Counted from the stretch's first letter, positions 1 through 5,625 are shown. The stretch is 5,960 nt of DNA from JANQPX01 sp039028235 (GCA_039028235.1 JBCCIN010000337.1:1-5960); one strand, 5' to 3'. The notes: generated by a model not told the origin, from the letters alone. Numbers and translations are program-made.

Positions 1-177
1 GATCGGATGAAGACCGCGCGCGAACTCCTGGATTACGGCCTTCTTCGCGAAGGAGCGGAGAACCTTTGCAAGCTCCACGATTGTGGGCGCCGCTTTGGAT
101 GCGATCACTGGCATCGCTGCATTCGCCTGGTAGAGCGCGAGTGGCAGGGGCCGATCAAGGCACCTTGCCAGAACTAG
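1..177 (+). CDS. C-terminal part of an unrecognised small Cys/His-rich protein (5' end may be outside the window)
   Basis: An open frame runs from the first base to a TAG at 175-177 and gives 58 visible residues. GC-rich third positions and the lack of internal stops suggest it is real. An ATG at base 7 could be the start of a 56-residue protein, but no upstream sequence is available to look for a ribosome-binding site, so it may equally be the tail of a longer protein. I do not recognise the family. In visible-residue numbering, cysteines fall at 23, 28, 34, 40 and 56 and histidines at 26, 36 and 38, clustered as CKLHDC then CDHWHRC. This clustering looks like a metal-binding or disulfide knuckle; that is inference only. 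There is no hydrophobic segment, so it is probably soluble. It converges on the leftward universal stress protein gene with a 128-base gap, so it is a separate transcription unit. Confidence 0.5.
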   Translation, partial: DRMKTARELLDYGLLREGAENLCKLHDCGRRFGCDHWHRCIRLVEREWQGPIKAPCQN

Positions 178-270
178 GCGCGACTACGTCGATAGATTTC
201 TTTCGGCTGCCAGCGACAACGTAGGTGCGAGCGGCCGATCCTGGTTCTGGGACGACGACCGGATGACGAA

Positions 271-296
271 AGGGGCGCTATCGGTACGCCCTTCGA
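271..296 (-). terminator. weak terminator-like hairpin downstream of the universal stress protein gene
   Basis: GGGCG at 273-277 pairs with CGCCC at 287-291 around a 9-base loop. On the minus strand the stem begins about 14 bases after the stop codon of the universal stress protein gene and is followed by a short CTTTC rather than a clear U-run. It may end the leftward transcript. It lies between two convergent genes, where a terminator is expected, but the stem is short and the call is tentative. Confidence 0.3.
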
Positions 297-305
297 TCCA
301 TCCGC

Positions 306-1133
306 TCAATGCGCCATCAGGACCGGTATGGTCATGGATTGCATGATCGTTCGGGTCGCTCCGCCGAAGACTGCCTCGCGCAGGCGGGAATGGCCGTAGC
401 ATCCCATCACCAGAAAGTCGCTGCCGCGATCGGCGGCATGGGACAGGAGCGCATTGCCCACATCGATATGGCCGCCTTCGAGGAGCTGCACCTCGACATC
501 GATGCCATGACGGCTGAGATGAAGGCCGATATCCGCGCCAGGAAGCTCGCCATGTCCGGCTGATGTGGTTTCGGGGTGAAAACAGACGACGTCCACCGTC
601 TTCGCTTTTTCCAGGAGAGGCATGGCATCGCGCACCGCCCGTGCTGATTCGCGACTGGCGTTCCAGGCGATCATGACATTTTCCGCGTTGGTCGAAGGTG
701 CGCCGATATGGGGCACGACCACCACAGGGGCGCCGGCTGAAAGCACGACATCGCCGCAATCGAGACCGTCACCGTCGCCGCCATCTTGGCCAACAATCGT
801 CAGATCGGCGTAGCGTCCATGCAGGCTGAGCAGATCCGCATGCTCATGTCGCGGTGCCTTGTCGGTGCGCACGTCGAAAGCGACATCCGCCGCTTGGGCC
901 GCCTCGCGGAACCGGGCCAGTGCTTCCTCCGAACGTTGGTATTCGCCAGCGAGGAGCTGAGCTTCCATTTCCTGGGTCAGGTGAGAGCCGACGGCTGGCG
1001 GCGGTATGAAGCTGGCGATCAGGTTGAGGCCGGTCAAATGTGCCCCAAAGTGCAGACTGAGTCGAATGGCGTAGTCGATCCGCTTGCTGCTGACCTCACG
1101 GTCATCGACCTCGACCAGAAGATCCTTGTACAT
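306..1133 (-). CDS. universal stress protein with two tandem UspA domains
   Basis: A 275-residue soluble protein with two UspA (PF00582) alpha/beta folds in tandem, roughly residues 1-141 and 150-275; 270-290 residues is usual for tandem Usp proteins. The second domain carries the family's nucleotide-binding loop, G-x2-G-x9-G, as GCYGHSR at 244-250 followed by FGGAT at 256-260. It also has the conserved AWNASRESARAV strand-helix start at 156-167. The first domain lacks that loop and has a Gly/Asp-rich stretch (115-128) instead, so only the second is likely to bind ATP. The start is the ATG at 1133, preceded by GGGAG at about ten bases; the open frame continues 90 codons upstream, but that part only shadows the neighbouring genes. 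It is the last gene of the leftward unit, 41 bases after the 58-residue membrane protein. Usp proteins are often members of FNR/FixK low-oxygen regulons, which fits its place beside a cbb3 operon. Its molecular role is not known. Confidence 0.93.
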   Translation of the reverse strand: MYKDLLVEVDDREVSSKRIDYAIRLSLHFGAHLTGLNLIASFIPPPAVGSHLTQEMEAQLLAGEYQRSEEALARFREAAQAADVAFDVRTDKAPRHEHADLLSLHGRYADLTIVGQDGGDGDGLDCGDVVLSAGAPVVVVPHIGAPSTNAENVMIAWNASRESARAVRDAMPLLEKAKTVDVVCFHPETTSAGHGELPGADIGLHLSRHGIDVEVQLLEGGHIDVGNALLSHAADRGSDFLVMGCYGHSRLREAVFGGATRTIMQSMTIPVLMAH

Positions 1134-1174
1134 GGCGATCTCTCCCACCCCAAATGGGCGACAGCTGCTGGCTG

Positions 1175-1351
1175 TCAGCCGGTGTTTTGCTTGATGAGCA
1201 CAAAGACGAACAGAATGCCGAACACCGACAGCGCAAGACCGGTCCCGTAGAAGATCGGATCGACGGCCTGGCTGGCCATGACGATTCCGAGGAGAGCCAA
1301 GAGCCCCATGACGATGCCGAGAACCCAGGCGCTCATCGTGTCTTTTTCCAT
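1175..1351 (-). CDS. 58-residue two-helix membrane protein of unknown function
   Basis: A small integral membrane protein of 58 residues. Two hydrophobic segments (about 8-26 and 33-53) are separated by a short polar turn, SQAVDP, and the protein ends in a short polar tail, KQNTG. The ATG at 1351 is supported by GGAGGG nine bases upstream; a second in-frame ATG at 1336 (residue 6, MSAWVLG) is a possible alternative. It begins 2 bases after the stop of the DUF2189 gene, so the two are probably translationally coupled. The universal stress protein gene follows after 41 bases. Size and topology resemble small helper subunits of respiratory oxidases such as CcoQ, CcoH or CydX, but it has none of their diagnostic residues that I can see, and I do not assign it to them. 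Co-transcription with membrane and stress genes next to ccoNOQP suggests a role in the low-oxygen membrane; that is inference. Confidence 0.8.
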   Translation of the reverse strand: MEKDTMSAWVLGIVMGLLALLGIVMASQAVDPIFYGTGLALSVFGILFVFVLIKQNTG

Positions 1352-1353
1352 GA

Positions 1354-2142
1354 TCAGTGGCCCTCCGCATCGGTGAGATCCTGGTAGGCATGCCAGCTCG
1401 CATGGCCGATCAGCGGCAGCGTGATGATCAGGCCGAGCAGGAAGGTCGCGAGGCCTGCCCCGACGAACAGCACCACCAGAGCGCCCCAGAACAGCATCGC
1501 TGCGAGGTTCGTCTTGACCGCATTGACGCTGGTGGTGATCGCGGTGATCACGTTGGCTTCCGGCCGATCCAGTAATAACGGGATCGAGATGACGCTGATG
1601 GCAAAGGCGATCAGTGCCAGAATCGCGCCGATTACGGTGCCGGTGACCAGGAAGGGCAGGGCGTCCGCGCTCAGGACGGTCTGCTGCACGAGCGTATCGA
1701 GGGAGGGGGGCTCGAGTCCAAAAAACAGCATGAATATCATCGCCGCCAAGCGCAGCCAGGCGAACATGAGGAGCAAGAGCGCTACACCCATCAGACCGAT
1801 CTGGCTGCCATTTCGCTGCCAGGCAGCAAGTGTCGCACCGAAGCTCACGGGCTCGCCTGACTGTAGACGGCGGCTGACCTCGTAAAGGCCGACGGCGAAC
1901 AACGGTCCGACGATCAGAAAGCCGGCGGCCAGCGGCAAGGTAAGATACAGCCAGCCGAGGGACCACAGGCCGAACGTCAGGAGATAGCCGGCGAGCGCGA
2001 ACAGAAGGCCATAGCCGAGGCTGACGACTGGTGCCTGGCGGAGATCGGAAAAGCCTTTGCTGAGCCAGGACCAGGGACGGTCCAGCGGGACTTTTCGAAT
2101 CTCAATCGATGGCGTGGAGGGAACAGCTGTCGCTTCGGCCAT
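1354..2142 (-). CDS. DUF2189-type integral membrane protein
   Basis: A 262-residue polytopic membrane protein whose pattern matches DUF2189 (PF09955). It has a polar N-terminus of about 35 residues, then hydrophobic segments near 43-60, 62-88, 115-141, 163-190 and 213-245. Family-type motifs are visible: GPLFAVGLYEVSRRLQSGE at 79-97, which combines the end of a helix with a charged loop, and PLIGHASWHAYQDL at 243-256 near the C-terminus. The biochemical function of the family is unknown. The start is the ATG at 2142; its ribosome-binding site is weak (purine-rich AGAAGAGCGAGAG upstream), but no better in-frame start precedes the hydrophobic part. It is the first gene of the leftward unit and is divergent from ccoN. 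The shared 190-base control region holds an FNR/FixK-type box, so it may be induced with the oxidase at low oxygen. Confidence 0.9.
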   Translation of the reverse strand: MAEATAVPSTPSIEIRKVPLDRPWSWLSKGFSDLRQAPVVSLGYGLLFALAGYLLTFGLWSLGWLYLTLPLAAGFLIVGPLFAVGLYEVSRRLQSGEPVSFGATLAAWQRNGSQIGLMGVALLLLMFAWLRLAAMIFMLFFGLEPPSLDTLVQQTVLSADALPFLVTGTVIGAILALIAFAISVISIPLLLDRPEANVITAITTSVNAVKTNLAAMLFWGALVVLFVGAGLATFLLGLIITLPLIGHASWHAYQDLTDAEGH

Positions 2143-2207
2143 GGTCTCTCGCTCTTCTTATCGGGCATGTCGATCGACCGAACGGACTAAGCAGGCTCGT
2201 TCATTCG

Positions 2208-2223
2208 ATGCGACAGTTCGCAT
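2208..2223. promoter_or_regulatory. perfect 6-4-6 inverted repeat, possible operator
   Basis: ATGCGA-CAGT-TCGCAT is a perfect inverted repeat with a 4-base spacer in the divergent intergenic region. It overlaps the position (about 2220) where a leftward transcript would start if the FNR-type box acted at -41.5 on the minus strand. It could be an operator for a second regulator or a small hairpin at the 5' end of the leftward mRNA. I do not recognise the motif as belonging to a known regulator. Confidence 0.3.
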
Positions 2224-2226
2224 TTC

Positions 2227-2232
2227 ATCATC
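2227..2232 (-). promoter_or_regulatory. candidate -10 element for the leftward DUF2189-Usp unit
   Basis: Read on the minus strand this is GATGAT, four matches of six to TATAAT. It sits exactly where a -10 element should be if the palindrome at 2255-2268 were centred at -41.5 for leftward transcription, giving a start near 2220 and a 78-base leader before the ATG at 2142. The match is weak and the first base is off consensus, so this rests mainly on spacing. Confidence 0.3.
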
Positions 2233-2254
2233 AATGAGTCCGAATGAGGTTCCC

Positions 2255-2268
2255 TTGACCTAAGTCAA
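2255..2268. promoter_or_regulatory. FNR/FixK-type binding site (perfect palindrome)
   Basis: TTGACCTAAGTCAA has two perfect inverted half-sites, TTGAC and GTCAA, with a 4-base spacer. It fits the TTGA-N6-TCAA core recognised by FNR, Anr, FnrL and FixK of the Crp/Fnr family. Such boxes upstream of ccoNOQP are the established basis of low-oxygen induction of cbb3 oxidase. Its centre, between 2261 and 2262, is 41.5 bases before position 2303, which is the start predicted by the -10 element at 2291-2296, so it would act as a class II activator site. Because the site is symmetric it may also serve the leftward genes. Which regulator binds (oxygen-sensing FNR type or FixK type) cannot be told from the site. 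Confidence 0.88.
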
Positions 2269-2290
2269 AAACCCGCTCGGTCACCGTGGT

Positions 2291-2296
2291 TATGCT
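2291..2296 (+). promoter_or_regulatory. -10 element of the ccoN promoter
   Basis: TATGCT matches TATAAT at four of six bases, including the strongly conserved first TA and last T. It lies 22 bases after the FNR/FixK box, which places transcription start near 2303 and the box centre at -41.5. No good -35 hexamer is seen, as expected for a class II activator-dependent promoter. Confidence 0.65.
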
Positions 2297-2325
2297 GCGA
2301 TGCAGAAGAAGGCTAACGATCGAGC

Positions 2326-2329
2326 GGAG
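2326..2329 (+). promoter_or_regulatory. ribosome-binding site that decides the ccoN start
   Basis: GGAG lies 6 bases before an in-frame GTG at 2336. The alternative ATG at 2300 has no purine-rich element ahead of it and lies upstream of the predicted transcription start near 2303. Together these favour the GTG as the true start of ccoN. Confidence 0.6.
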
Positions 2330-2335
2330 ATCGAC

Positions 2336-3835
2336 GTGACCGCAAGCGCTGTTTCAACAGTAGCCGATAATGGCGAGGTCCAGGTCAGGCCTAGCGACGC
2401 TGTTGCCTATAACGAGGACGTCATACGCCTGTTCACCATAGCGACAGCGTTTTGGGGTGTCGTCGCCTTCCTGATGGGCACGTTCATCGCCTTCCAGCTC
2501 GCCTATCCCGTGCTCAATTTCGGGCTTGAATACACCACCTTCGGCCGTCTTCGCCCGGTGCACACATCGGCGGCGATCTTCGCGTTCGGCGGCAATGCGC
2601 TGCTCGCGACGTCGCTCTATGTCGTGCAGCGCACCTGCCGGGCTACGCTGTTCGGCGGGCCGGCGCTGGCGAGCTTCCTGTTCTGGGGTTACCAGCTCTT
2701 TATCGTTCTCGCCGCTTCGGGCTACGTGCTCGGCGTCACCCAGGGGCGCGAATATGCAGAGCCCGAATGGTATGTCGATCTTTGGCTGACGATTGTCTGG
2801 GTGGTCTATCTGGTGATCTTCCTCGGCACGGTTTTGAAGCGGAAAGAGCCCCACATCTATGTGGCCAACTGGTTCTATCTCGCTTTCATCATCACCGTGG
2901 CGATGCTGCATATCGTCAACAACCTGGCCGTTCCGGTTTCCTTCGCCGGCTACAAGAGCTACTCGCTGTTCTCCGGTGTCCAGGACGCGCTCACCCAATG
3001 GTGGTATGGCCATAACGCCGTCGGCTTTTTCCTGACCGCCGGCTTCCTGGGCATGATGTATTACTTCGTGCCCAAGCAGGCTGAGCGCCCGGTTTACTCC
3101 TACCGCCTCTCGATCATCCACTTCTGGGCGCTGATCTTCCTCTACATCTGGGCAGGTCCCCACCACCTCCACTACACCGCCCTTCCTGACTGGGCGCAGA
3201 CCCTCGGCATGACCTTCTCGGTAATGCTCTGGATGCCGTCCTGGGGTGGCATGATCAACGGCCTGATGACGCTCGCTGGCGCCTGGGACAAGCTTCGTAC
3301 CGACCCTGTTCTGCGCATGCTGGTGGTCTCGGTCGCGTTCTACGGCATGAGCACCTTCGAAGGTCCGCTGATGTCGATCCGCCAGGTGAACGCGCTAAGC
3401 CACTACACCGACTGGACCGTCGGCCATGTGCATTCGGGTGCACTCGGCTGGGTCGCGTTCGTCTCCTTCGGCGCGCTCTACTTCCTGGTGCCGCGTCTCT
3501 GGGGCCGAAAGCAGCTCTACTCCCTGAAGCTGGTCGAGGTGCACTTCTGGATCGCGACGCTCGGCATCGTGCTCTACATCACCGCGATGTGGGTCTCGGG
3601 CATCATGCAGGGCCTGATGTGGCGGTCCTACGATGACCTCGGTTTTCTACAGTACGCGTTTATCGAGACCGTCGAGGCGATGCATCCCTTCTACGTGATC
3701 CGCGCATTCGGCGGCGTGCTCTTCCTCGCCGGTGCTCTGGTCATGGTCTACAACCTCTGGCGAACCGCGAAAGGCGACGTCCGAGTGGAAGAACGCTTGG
3801 GTACGCCGGTGGCCGCTGCCACCCCAGCGGAGTAG
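2336..3835 (+). CDS. ccoN: cbb3-type cytochrome c oxidase subunit I, CcoN
   Basis: Catalytic subunit of the cbb3 oxidase; it reduces oxygen to water and pumps protons across the inner membrane. It is a 499-residue protein from the GTG at 2336 with about 12 membrane helices. The metal ligands are all present: H76 (LRPVHTSA) and H366 for low-spin haem b, H364 for haem b3, and H226 (WWYGHN), H276 and H277 (AGPHH) for CuB. Y270 (FLYIWAGP) is the tyrosine cross-linked to the CuB histidine in this family. E342 (FEGP) near haem b3 and the EYAEPEW loop (139-145) are also conserved. The spacing between ligands matches known CcoN. An ATG at 2300 in the same frame would add 12 residues, giving 511, but it lacks a ribosome-binding site and lies before the predicted transcription start; use 2300 if that promoter reading is wrong. 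The N-terminus is short, with only about 25 residues before the first helix at YNEDVIRLF, without the extra N-terminal helices of some alphaproteobacterial CcoN. It is first in the ccoNOQP-ccoG operon. Confidence 0.97.
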   Translation: MTASAVSTVADNGEVQVRPSDAVAYNEDVIRLFTIATAFWGVVAFLMGTFIAFQLAYPVLNFGLEYTTFGRLRPVHTSAAIFAFGGNALLATSLYVVQRTCRATLFGGPALASFLFWGYQLFIVLAASGYVLGVTQGREYAEPEWYVDLWLTIVWVVYLVIFLGTVLKRKEPHIYVANWFYLAFIITVAMLHIVNNLAVPVSFAGYKSYSLFSGVQDALTQWWYGHNAVGFFLTAGFLGMMYYFVPKQAERPVYSYRLSIIHFWALIFLYIWAGPHHLHYTALPDWAQTLGMTFSVMLWMPSWGGMINGLMTLAGAWDKLRTDPVLRMLVVSVAFYGMSTFEGPLMSIRQVNALSHYTDWTVGHVHSGALGWVAFVSFGALYFLVPRLWGRKQLYSLKLVEVHFWIATLGIVLYITAMWVSGIMQGLMWRSYDDLGFLQYAFIETVEAMHPFYVIRAFGGVLFLAGALVMVYNLWRTAKGDVRVEERLGTPVAAATPAE

Positions 3836-3840
3836 AAAAA

Positions 3841-4566
3841 ATGTGGGAAAAACACAAGAAAATCGAGACCAACGTCATTCTGATGCTGGTGCTCACTCTG
3901 GTCACCGTTTCGATCGGCGGGCTGGTCGAAATCGTGCCGCTTTACACCATCGAGAGCACGATCGAGGAGGTGGACGGGGTGCGACCCTACACGCCGCTCG
4001 AGCTCGAAGGCCGCAACATCTACATCCGCGAGGGCTGCTACAACTGCCACAGCCAAATGGTTCGCCCCTTCCGGGACGAGGTCGAGCGCTACGGCCATTA
4101 CAGCCTCGCTGCGGAGAGCATGTACGACCATCCCTTCCAGTGGGGCTCGAAGCGCACCGGGCCGGATCTGGCGCGGGTCGGCGGCAAGTATTCGGACGAA
4201 TGGCATGTCGCCCATCTGATCCAGCCGAAGGACGTCGTGCCTGAGTCGATTATGCCGCCCTATCCGCACCTGATCACGCGCAATATCGACGGCACCTATA
4301 TCGCCGATCACCTCCGCGCCAATGTCGCAGTCGGCGTGCCCTATACCGACGAGATGGTCGAGGCAGCCAGGGCCGATCTGTCCGCGCAGGCCGATCCTGA
4401 CGGTGATCACGAGGCGCTGCTCGCTCGCTACCCGAAGGCGGCGGTAGGCGATTTCGATGGCGATCCGTCACGTCTCACCGAGATGGATGCGCTGGTCGCC
4501 TATCTGCAGATCCTGGGGCAGATGGTCGATTTCACCGACATCAAGACCGAAGACATCCTGCAGTAG
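3841..4566 (+). CDS. ccoO: cbb3-type oxidase monohaem cytochrome c subunit II, CcoO
   Basis: A 241-residue membrane-anchored cytochrome c that passes electrons from CcoP to haem b in CcoN. A single N-terminal membrane anchor (about residues 12-33) is followed by a periplasmic domain. This has one haem c motif, C66-Y-N-C69-H70, with M138 in SIMPPYPHL as the likely sixth ligand. The stretches EGRNIYIREGCYNCHSQMV, VERYGHYS, HPFQWGSKRTGPDLARVGGKYS and WHVAHL are hallmarks of the family, and the length is normal. The ATG follows the ccoN stop after 5 bases, and its GGAG ribosome-binding site lies inside the last codons of ccoN, eight bases before the ATG, which points to coupled translation. Haem is attached in the periplasm by the cytochrome c maturation system, which is not in this window. 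Confidence 0.98.
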   Translation: MWEKHKKIETNVILMLVLTLVTVSIGGLVEIVPLYTIESTIEEVDGVRPYTPLELEGRNIYIREGCYNCHSQMVRPFRDEVERYGHYSLAAESMYDHPFQWGSKRTGPDLARVGGKYSDEWHVAHLIQPKDVVPESIMPPYPHLITRNIDGTYIADHLRANVAVGVPYTDEMVEAARADLSAQADPDGDHEALLARYPKAAVGDFDGDPSRLTEMDALVAYLQILGQMVDFTDIKTEDILQ

Positions 4567-4574
4567 AGGGCGCC

Positions 4575-4760
4575 ATGTTCGACGACATCTACCACCTCGC
4601 CAACGCGCTCTGGCCGCTCTGGGGCATGATCCTGTTTCTCGGCATCGTCGGATGGGCGTTCTGGCCGGGCAACAAGGCCAAGTTTGAGTCCCACGGTCAC
4701 ATCCCGCTCGACGACGACGAGCCGAACCGCCCATCTGCCGACCATAAGAAGACGGATTGA
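4575..4760 (+). CDS. ccoQ: cbb3-type oxidase small subunit IV, CcoQ
   Basis: A 61-residue single-span membrane protein. One hydrophobic helix lies at about residues 11-30 (LWPLWGM to GWAFWPG), followed by a short charged cytoplasmic tail containing IPLDDDE at 43-49. This is the usual form of CcoQ/FixQ, which stabilises CcoP in the oxidase and is not catalytic. Assignment rests on size, topology, the aromatic-P-G boundary followed by a basic then acidic tail, and position between ccoO and ccoP. It begins 8 bases after the ccoO stop, with AGAGGG overlapping that stop as the ribosome-binding site. CcoQ sequences vary greatly, so context carries much of the call. Confidence 0.93.
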   Translation: MFDDIYHLANALWPLWGMILFLGIVGWAFWPGNKAKFESHGHIPLDDDEPNRPSADHKKTD

Positions 4761-4764
4761 GCCC

Positions 4765-5625
4765 ATGCCGACCAAAGTCGAGAAGGACGATATCACCGGT
4801 CACGAGACGACCGGCCATGAATGGGACGGCATCAAGGAACTGAACCGGCCGTTGCCGAAATGGTGGCTCTACACCTTCTACGCTTCGATCGTCTACGCCG
4901 TCATCTACTGGGTGCTCTATCCAAGCTGGCCTTATGTGACCGGCTATTTCGGCGGCATCATCGGCGGCAACCAGCGCGTCCAGCTGGACGAACGCATGGC
5001 CGAGGCGCGGGCGGCGCAGGCGCAATATCTCGACCGCATCGCCGCTTCGTCGACCGAGGAGATTCTGGCCGATCCTGAGCTTCTAACCTTCGCGATGGCC
5101 GGCGGGCAGTCAGCGTTTGCTGACAATTGTGCGCCCTGCCACGGCCTTGGCGGTGCCGGCCAGGACATCTACCCGACGCTCGCCGACGATGACTGGATCT
5201 GGGGCGGGTCGTTGGACGAGATCGAGTACACCATCAATCACGGCATCCGAAATGCCAGCGACGACGCGCGTTTCAACGAGATGCCGGCCTACGGCCAGAT
5301 CCTTGAGCGCCCAGACATCGAAAACGTGGCCCAATATGTGCTCTCGCTGTCCGATCCAAGTGCCGGACAAGTCAACGCCGAGGGCCGCGCCCTCTATGAG
5401 GAGAATTGTGCGGCCTGCCACGGCGAGCAGGGTGAGGGCATTCAGGAGTTGGGTGCGCCCAATCTCTCCGATCAGATCTGGCTCTATGGGGGAACGCCCG
5501 CGGCCGTCGCCGCGCAGATCAGCGCCCCGCAGCTGGGCGTGATGCCACCCTGGATCGGCCGTCTCGACGAGGAAACCATCAAGAGCCTGACCGTTTACGT
5601 CCACACGCTGGGCGGCGGGCAGTAG
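4765..5625 (+). CDS. ccoP: cbb3-type oxidase dihaem cytochrome c subunit III, CcoP
   Basis: A 286-residue membrane-anchored dihaem cytochrome c, the entry point for electrons from periplasmic donors, which it passes on to CcoO. The N-terminus has the alphaproteobacterial signature TTGHEWDGIKELNRPLPKWW (15-34), then one membrane helix (about 33-55). Two cytochrome c domains follow. Haem motifs are C122-A-P-C125-H126 and C215-A-A-C218-H219, with M173 (NEMPAYG) and M260 (GVMPPW) as likely axial methionines. DDDWIWGG (141-148) and NLSDQIWLYGG (233-243) are the matching conserved segments of each domain. The start is the ATG at 4765, 4 bases after the ccoQ stop; the open frame continues 27 codons further upstream, but that part lies inside ccoQ and is Ser/Thr/Arg-rich shadow sequence. 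The ribosome-binding site is modest (GGA about nine bases upstream), so translation may depend on coupling to ccoQ. Confidence 0.97.
   Translation: MPTKVEKDDITGHETTGHEWDGIKELNRPLPKWWLYTFYASIVYAVIYWVLYPSWPYVTGYFGGIIGGNQRVQLDERMAEARAAQAQYLDRIAASSTEEILADPELLTFAMAGGQSAFADNCAPCHGLGGAGQDIYPTLADDDWIWGGSLDEIEYTINHGIRNASDDARFNEMPAYGQILERPDIENVAQYVLSLSDPSAGQVNAEGRALYEENCAACHGEQGEGIQELGAPNLSDQIWLYGGTPAAVAAQISAPQLGVMPPWIGRLDEETIKSLTVYVHTLGGGQ

Noticed and set aside
184..759. minus-strand open frame of 191 codons
   Set aside because: Arg/Ser/Pro-rich composition typical of an off-frame read through the Usp gene, with no recognisable domain.
786..1250. plus-strand open frame of 154 codons opposite the Usp gene
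   Set aside because: Antisense shadow of a clear Usp domain; no ribosome-binding site or family resemblance.
1134..1403. 90-codon upstream extension of the universal stress protein frame
   Set aside because: It overlaps the 58-residue gene and the end of the DUF2189 gene, is Arg/His-rich without domain character, and the Usp fold starts at MYKDLLVEVD with a good ribosome-binding site.
1352..1966. long minus-strand frame running into the 58-residue gene (263 codons in total)
   Set aside because: The upstream part is Arg/Pro-rich shadow of the DUF2189 gene; the real protein begins at the ATG at 1351 after GGAGGG.
2201..2247. TCATTCG ... CGAATGA inverted repeat
   Set aside because: The arms are only 7 bases and are separated by 33 bases, which is likely chance.
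2292..2294. ATG just upstream of ccoN
   Set aside because: It is out of frame with ccoN, overlaps the predicted -10 element and has no ribosome-binding site.
2317..2333. CGATC/GATCG hairpin around the ccoN ribosome-binding site
   Set aside because: A 5-bp stem with a 7-base loop is too weak to argue for a translational switch without further evidence.
2300..2335. ATG at 2300 as the ccoN start, adding 12 residues
   Set aside because: It has no ribosome-binding site and lies 3 bases upstream of the transcription start predicted from the FNR-type box and -10 element. Kept as an alternative in the ccoN entry.
2354..3172. minus-strand open frame of 272 codons opposite ccoN
   Set aside because: Acidic, Glu/Arg/Asp-rich reverse read of ccoN helices. 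Long antisense frames are common in GC-rich genes.
3748..4410. minus-strand open frame of 220 codons spanning the ccoN-ccoO junction
   Set aside because: Crosses two certain genes on the opposite strand and has no domain signature.
4684..4764. 27-codon upstream extension of ccoP
   Set aside because: Lies inside ccoQ and is Ser/Thr/Arg-rich. CcoP family similarity begins after the ATG at 4765.
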